Shown: positions 28,901-32,000 of the stretch, in pieces | Layout of the letters: each line of letters opens with the position of its first letter | Numbering within the stretch: the first letter of the stretch is position 1 | IMG/VR virus record: IMGVR_UViG_3300027708_000220 | Coordinates: 1-32,000 of that record | Reading direction: 5' to 3' (one strand) | From: a virus | DNA length: 32,000 nucleotides | Notes under the pieces: generated by a model | What the model was told of the DNA's origin: nothing | The model's input: only the letters and a program-made list of their open reading frames with translations | Database searches by the model: none | Program-made: the position numbers and the translations under genes

Positions 28901-29874
28901 TCGTAAACAGTTTTTCCTTTCATATTAATTGTTGCTTTGAGAGAGTTGGTATTTTTTCCCAATGCTCGGTCGCTTGGAGTAACTGCGGCACATTTATACA
29001 TTGTGCCTTTTTCTGTAACTTCTAAATCAACAGAATTAATAAGTAATGGGAAATATCTAGTAGAATATTCGATGTTTTCGGGTGTAGGAAGATCTTGATT
29101 GTCAGGATATCCTACAAACTCTACCAACATGATAAACTTTGCACTCAAATAATTAGGATACCCTGCAGATAATGCAGTAGTATGCAATGCTTCTAAAAAA
29201 CCATTTATACTATAGGGTTCTATAACTGTAAACGACATTGAACAACTTTGCGAATATCCGTTCACTTCTCCGGGCATCATTATGCTTTGAATCTCTACAT
29301 CATCAATATACATATCAAATCTTCCAGGACTTAATTGATTAAATTCATTTACCAGAGATGAATTGTTATTAGATAAATTATTACTTTGACTTTGTGCTTT
29401 TCTACTATTTTGGTCAGGATATTTTTCTTCAGCCACATAAGGTACATAAGGAGAAGCGATTGTTTGATTACCTTTTCCTTTAGATGTTAATACTACTCTT
29501 GTTAAAGGTTTTCCTCTATATGTTGCAGGATCATTGTAAGAATTTTGATCTAGTGCTGCCAAAGTAAAATTGTAAGTATAAGATCTATAAGAATTTAAAA
29601 CGTTTGACCCAGCGACCTTATTGTACTTTACATCGCTCGGGTCAGCAAAAGCGGCAATCGTAGTAGTTGATGTATTTGAATTTCGAACTACTTCTGGCCC
29701 AGCATCTTTCATGGGCAGTAGTCCCATATCGTACTTTTGTTGCTCAATTGCGTTGTAAGAATCAGATCCTTTAGTAAAATGCTTTTGTGCCGATTCTAAA
29801 GTTGCTAACTCTTGTTTCTTTTTTTTGGCGGCGTCCGATTCGCTTAGTTGATAGCCTTCCCATTTTTCAGCCAT
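25999..29874 (-). CDS. Putative baseplate hub protein, 1291 residues
   Basis: The gene sits directly before the gp5-like spike. Its product has the character of large hub proteins in marine T4-like phages. The N-terminal third includes RFDMYIDDVEIQSIMMPGEV near residue 180 and FTVIEPYSINGFLEALHTTA near 215. The middle has MEIIGDPYYLSTGGWGNY near 660 and GGVYKVITLVNTFKDGMFKQ near 730, a usual ending for tail hub proteins. From about residue 760 to the end it is a low-complexity Ala/Ser/Asn/Gly/Leu-rich extension with no recognisable domain. The start has an AGGA ribosome binding site and follows the gp53 stop by one base (TAA-T-ATG). The hub (gp27-like) role rests on position before the spike and on these patterns. 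A different tail protein cannot be excluded. Confidence 0.6.
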   Translation of the reverse strand: MAEKWEGYQLSESDAAKKKKQELATLESAQKHFTKGSDSYNAIEQQKYDMGLLPMKDAGPEVVRNSNTSTTTIAAFADPSDVKYNKVAGSNVLNSYRSYTYNFTLAALDQNSYNDPATYRGKPLTRVVLTSKGKGNQTIASPYVPYVAEEKYPDQNSRKAQSQSNNLSNNNSSLVNEFNQLSPGRFDMYIDDVEIQSIMMPGEVNGYSQSCSMSFTVIEPYSINGFLEALHTTALSAGYPNYLSAKFIMLVEFVGYPDNQDLPTPENIEYSTRYFPLLINSVDLEVTEKGTMYKCAAVTPSDRALGKNTNSLKATINMKGKTVYEILTSLMSQLNKQIKQSDDSAKSEDRPKHDVYKIAFPTWSETDGLVFDSAKDKEQIIAKTKMQENLQDSIIYKFINPAESKKDAYQGKDQKKPTPDEETSNPEKNKPNPYTSDSQIQISESTNIHDVISAVIRDSEYVKNIYDNIKNKVGTDGMVEYFMVRVDTKDLKEIDKVTNKPLQEITYVVTPFKVHHSLLSGYENFPIDHSKLQQNVGRVYNYIYMGKNVDILNFKLEFNNTYFEAIGKNFGNTDQPSRREGAASNQTPDIKIKGKEQDTQLAQNQLGQASRQVEASKGQVLSGTTPNAIPVQSTPYYQMARGFHEAIIKSDTALVSGEMEIIGDPYYLSTGGWGNYNPKIDTAKVNSTVDGEVVGNRGELQIAITFNNPIDYEEDGFMKFDKKKIPFGGVYKVITLVNTFKDGMFKQKLNILRVPGQYIDTPLKTSDTDKSKVLERTPNPINQQIPISPLSPGSLPQSNGTAAAMVNGLRPDALNLQSMVGRGLPNPTNNFTDALGGLGGISNPLLNQVSGAAANGLSLQSAGNAIFGGAIPGGVDQLASGIRMQASGIYDLAQSSLGTASSVIRMASLANNSYLAGQTAFITGNIADESLRELGVNPILSSMASRLVSQQAAKAVIKSGVLGSGLGKFVTKGSDALLKASGALQKVSQIASINPQNYIQGLASSKINSALNMSPKDQAGVLGLASAAANITANSAIKNIVPTSLVSTNPLGFTGGISDALGNNNLASGLISNNPVNFANNVLEGNPINPRSLANTVGIDTSQISGLSSSLGSFISKQISNIANAIPEGVDLKTAQSQGVILDNLTSQTIGNLPPTAPYKSAPAYIADSSANGSFTDVNSSVVPGTSRTLFDNGINALNQQNANMNATVGAFQSRVLDSSGLIVGNQLSTYMSGVPNLTGYAGSVESAQSTVNSVVGSFPGNPSTTALGNSVITQFGSKASASPLQKLISG

Positions 29875-29875
29875 A

Positions 29876-30175
29876 TTATATTCCTAATGAATGTTTGATA
29901 GAAGTAATTTTAGGTAGATAAATTTGTATTCCAGACTTCATGTTGTAAATAGGATCATTAATTACAGATGGATTTCTAATAGCAAATACCCACCATAGGT
30001 TAACATCACCGTACAAGTCATATGCCAATAAGTCAGGTCGATGTTCATAATTTTTTGTAATGGTAAACAAAATATCATCTTTTTCGGCAACTATATTTCT
30101 ATATGTCAAAACATCAAGATAACCATTTATTGTCGGTGTCAAATAATAAGGACTGGTATTTTTATAAGAAGACAT
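29876..30175 (-). CDS. gp53: Baseplate wedge protein gp53-like
   Basis: This 99-residue protein contains the conserved gp53/LysM-like core of baseplate proteins: HRPDLLAYDLYGD and NLWWVFAIRNP around residues 45-70, then a terminal IYNMKSGIQIYLP. T4 gp53 is about 196 residues, so this form consists of little more than the core. In T4 gp53 bridges neighbouring wedges after gp25 and gp6 are in place. The start codon overlaps the stop of the upstream gene (TAATG), and an AAGGG ribosome binding site lies just before it. The next gene starts one base after its stop. Its place immediately before hub and spike genes fits T4-like order (53 then 5). Confidence 0.8.
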   Translation of the reverse strand: MSSYKNTSPYYLTPTINGYLDVLTYRNIVAEKDDILFTITKNYEHRPDLLAYDLYGDVNLWWVFAIRNPSVINDPIYNMKSGIQIYLPKITSIKHSLGI

Positions 30176-31020
30176 TATAGATACCCTTTACCTTTAAGAC
30201 TTTTATTAAGATATCCTGTAACACTGTAGTTTAAAATTTCTTGTCTACTGTAAACAGGTGCACAGGTAACAGAAATTTCAGATAAGGTAGGAACCGACAC
30301 TGGAGATTTTCCATTTTTTTTCCCTACTGTAAAATAATCAACTGTGTTTGGATAATCCGTTCTAAAATTAGTTATAACTATTGGAACATTTTTAAACATA
30401 AATTCACCGTAAGCATCTAATCTGCATATCGGCGGAGGGCTTCCTGCCTTGCTATCTGATCCCCATGGCATTTTTGTAAGTGCTCTAAGCAGTGTAATGG
30501 TAGCTATATATACGTTTGCATCGTTATCGTTTTGAACTGAAAATTTTCCAGTAATAGTTATAGGCGATACTGAACTATTTTTATAAAAATATTGGGCATA
30601 ATTACTGTGTAATGGAGTTTGTGTTGTATAGTCTGCTTTGGTTTCATAACTAATTGTTGGAGTATATGGAAAAATTATTCCTTTTAATGCAACTAATTCA
30701 GGAGCCATCCATCCACCGCTTTGTGCATTACCGAGATAACCGTCAGGAACTCTTATTCTTGTACGTATATCTTGTTCAATTGTTTGACCGTTCATACCTT
30801 TAACATTCACCACAGTTTGATCATTGTTATTTGATAAATTCATTGCACCGGGTCCTACGGTGCCGTCGGCAGTTCCGCCGCCTGCTAAATTTATCAATTG
30901 AGCCGCGGTTGCATACTGATTCCCTTGATAATAAGAACTGACCAAATTAACAGCGGTATCGCCGCCGATTAACTGTGCACCGATCAATCCGGCTAGATAT
31001 TTTGATTCGTCTTGTGCCAT
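30175..31020 (-). CDS. Tail-tube/baseplate junction protein, gp48/gp54-like
   Basis: This 281-residue protein is the first gene of the minus-strand block. Diagnostic segments are GIIFPYTPTISYETKADYTT near residue 113, HSNYAQYFYKNSSVSPITIT near 138, and LLRALTKMPWGSD followed by PPICRLDAYGEFMFKNVPIV near 180-210, then a TDYPNTVDYFTV strand and a final GKGYL. I recognise this as the tube-type protein of marine T4-like tails. It is probably the cap that joins the baseplate to the tail tube, but I cannot choose between the gp48 and gp54 roles. A strong AGGAAAA ribosome binding site lies eight bases before the ATG. Upstream is the 134-bp divergent region, where only a poor late-promoter match (GGTAAATA) reads toward it. 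The stop overlaps the gp53 start. Confidence 0.65.
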   Translation of the reverse strand: MAQDESKYLAGLIGAQLIGGDTAVNLVSSYYQGNQYATAAQLINLAGGGTADGTVGPGAMNLSNNNDQTVVNVKGMNGQTIEQDIRTRIRVPDGYLGNAQSGGWMAPELVALKGIIFPYTPTISYETKADYTTQTPLHSNYAQYFYKNSSVSPITITGKFSVQNDNDANVYIATITLLRALTKMPWGSDSKAGSPPPICRLDAYGEFMFKNVPIVITNFRTDYPNTVDYFTVGKKNGKSPVSVPTLSEISVTCAPVYSRQEILNYSVTGYLNKSLKGKGYL

Positions 31021-31076
31021 TAATGTTTTTCCTGCATACTAAAAATCATATCTTGTCCTTTAGCTATATTTACCAT

Positions 31077-31084
31077 TATAAATA
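31077..31084 (+). promoter_or_regulatory. T4-type late promoter TATAAATA before gp55
   Basis: This is a perfect match to the T4 late-promoter consensus, reading toward gp55. Transcription would begin a few bases downstream, near 31090, giving a leader of about 65 bases. Because gp55 is the factor that recognises this sequence, the site implies positive feedback. It overlaps the region where a minus-strand promoter for the structural block would lie. Confidence 0.6.
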
Positions 31085-31103
31085 AGTGCTCAGTTTATAA
31101 AGG

Positions 31104-31131
31104 TTGACAGCCAATATTTCTATGCTACAAT
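31104..31131 (+). promoter_or_regulatory. Sigma70-like promoter for gp55
   Basis: A consensus -35 box TTGACA (31104-31109) is separated by 16 bases from a near-consensus -10 box TACAAT (31126-31131). The start point would fall near 31138, just before the ribosome binding site AAGGAAA (31139-31145), giving a leader of only about 17 bases. This is a good candidate for early or middle expression of gp55 by unmodified host polymerase. Confidence 0.7.
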
Positions 31132-31154
31132 AGAATATAAGGAAAATAATAATA

Positions 31155-32000
31155 ATGACAATGCTTCCAATGTTACCAAAAAAACAAAAATATCTCAATA
31201 ATAGAGATCTACTAATAGAAATACACAACAGTAAATGTACATATTCTAGTTTTACCAAACAAGAGTACAGCCAGCACGATATTATATTAACCAGTTTAGA
31301 TAAAGTTAATATTCGAACAATAGCAGAAGCAAAACGAGCTCGTGCTAAACGCATCGGACTCCACACATTTGCACAAGCTCGAGCCAACGGCGATAAAAAA
31401 ATTAAGCTGTTAGAATGCACCCCGGACTATAAAACTATTGCAAAAACAGATATTATCATTAGAATTATGACATACGATCATATTCCGTTAGCACCGGGTC
31501 GTAAGAAAACTACTAAAACTCGAGCCGATAGCCACGATAAAATAAATTTTCCCCCATTTCAACATTGGAAGTTTAATGACGAAGATGAATTAATCTGCGT
31601 AGGTAAAAGTCACTGGAAAGGTGGAATTAAAACTGGTAAATTTTCAAAAGATCACGGTCGCATTACAGAAAATCTCGGACGTATGTACATTAAACTATCA
31701 GAACGATATGCTCAACGTAGCAACTGGAGAGGTTATACTTATATTGACGAAATGAAAGGGCAAGCTATTTTACAATTAAGTCAAATTGGTTTGCAATTCG
31801 ACGAAAGTAAGTCAGAAAATCCGTTTGCTTATTATACTGCCGCAGTTACTAACAGTTTTACCAGAATTCTCAATATCGAAAAGAAAAATCAAAACATTCG
31901 AGACGACATGTTAGAGGATAACGGACTAACCCCGTCAATGACAAGACAAAACAGTCAACTATATGCTGATGAAATTGCTCGACAAGCAGGTTTATATAAA
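31155..32000 (+). CDS. gp55: Late-transcription sigma factor gp55, C-terminus cut by window end
   Basis: gp55 is the phage sigma factor that directs host RNA polymerase to TATAAATA-type late promoters, in T4 together with gp33 and the gp45 clamp. The frame is open from 31155 to the end of the window (282 codons). Sigma region 2-like sequence is visible: ERYAQRSNWRGYTYIDEM from residue 183, then ENPFAYYTAAVTNSFTRIL from residue 221 and NIEKKNQNIRDDM. The ENPF...NSF and EKK patterns are typical of gp55. The first 150 residues have no counterpart in T4 gp55 (about 185 residues in total); they include KYLNNRDLLIEIHNSK and a SHWKGGIKTGKFSKDHG segment at 152. I believe other marine gp55 proteins have a similar N-terminus. 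An AAGGAAA ribosome binding site ends nine bases before the ATG. It is transcribed away from the structural genes it should activate. Confidence 0.9.
   Translation, partial: MTMLPMLPKKQKYLNNRDLLIEIHNSKCTYSSFTKQEYSQHDIILTSLDKVNIRTIAEAKRARAKRIGLHTFAQARANGDKKIKLLECTPDYKTIAKTDIIIRIMTYDHIPLAPGRKKTTKTRADSHDKINFPPFQHWKFNDEDELICVGKSHWKGGIKTGKFSKDHGRITENLGRMYIKLSERYAQRSNWRGYTYIDEMKGQAILQLSQIGLQFDESKSENPFAYYTAAVTNSFTRILNIEKKNQNIRDDMLEDNGLTPSMTRQNSQLYADEIARQAGLYK

Larger units (their letters stand above)
31021..31154. other. Divergent regulatory region between structural block and gp55
   Basis: The 134 bp between the start codons of the gp48/gp54-like gene (minus) and gp55 (plus) hold no plausible gene. 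They contain two plus-strand promoter candidates listed separately, and ribosome binding sites for both flanking genes (AGGAAAA for the minus gene at 31027-31033, AAGGAAA for gp55 at 31139-31145). Toward the minus strand I see only weak options: a GGTAAATA (31067-31074) and a TATAAT hexamer (31075-31080) without a good -35 box. Confidence 0.8.

Noticed and set aside
31067-31080. Minus-strand promoter for the structural block (GGTAAATA or TATAAT)
   Set aside because: The first has only six of eight matches to the late consensus and the second lacks a -35 box. A promoter is expected here but neither is strong enough to call.
31076-31420. A 114-residue minus-strand frame overlapping the gp55 promoter and 5' end
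   Set aside because: It is antisense to a well supported gp55 gene, has no ribosome binding site, and its hydrophobic end arises from translating the AT-rich promoter region.

Overview
This window looks like the tail and baseplate late-gene cluster of a T4-like myovirus. The DNA is AT-rich and the proteins are of the kind carried by marine T4-like phages of cyanobacteria, SAR11 and similar hosts. The sequence does not fix the host. Thirteen tightly packed genes lie on the minus strand (1-31020) and one gene, cut by the window edge, lies on the plus strand (31155-32000). I see no tRNA, mobile element, CRISPR array or metabolic gene.

Read in the direction of transcription, from the right, the minus-strand block begins with a gp48/gp54-like tail-tube/baseplate junction protein. 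It is followed by a gp53-like wedge protein, a 1291-residue putative hub protein, a gp5-like spike ending in a GH19 glycosidase domain, gp25, an enlarged gp6, a 4482-residue structural protein, a 220-residue structural protein, two related tail-fibre proteins (one with a tail-collar C-terminus, one with collagen-like Gly-X-Y repeats), a 343-residue possible adhesin, and two small unrecognised proteins. Together they would form the tail-tube tip, the central hub and spike, the wedges, and the peripheral fibres that contact the host.

The plus-strand gene encodes a gp55-type late sigma factor. The 134-bp divergent region before it carries both a sigma70-like promoter and a perfect T4-type late promoter (TATAAATA), both pointing at the sigma gene. 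Late-promoter-like octamers (NATAAATA) reading toward the structural genes occur in three intergenic gaps: before gp25, before gp6 and before the 220-residue gene. In two of these the octamer ends exactly five bases before the start codon and no Shine-Dalgarno sequence is present, which suggests leaderless or nearly leaderless late mRNAs. Most other junctions have the form TAA-N-ATG or TAATG, so those genes are probably translationally coupled.

The most unusual points are the very large structural protein containing an apparent seven-bladed FG-GAP propeller, the GH19 enzyme at the end of the spike, the repeated leaderless promoter layout, the dual promoter of the sigma gene, and the paired fibres that share an N-terminal module.
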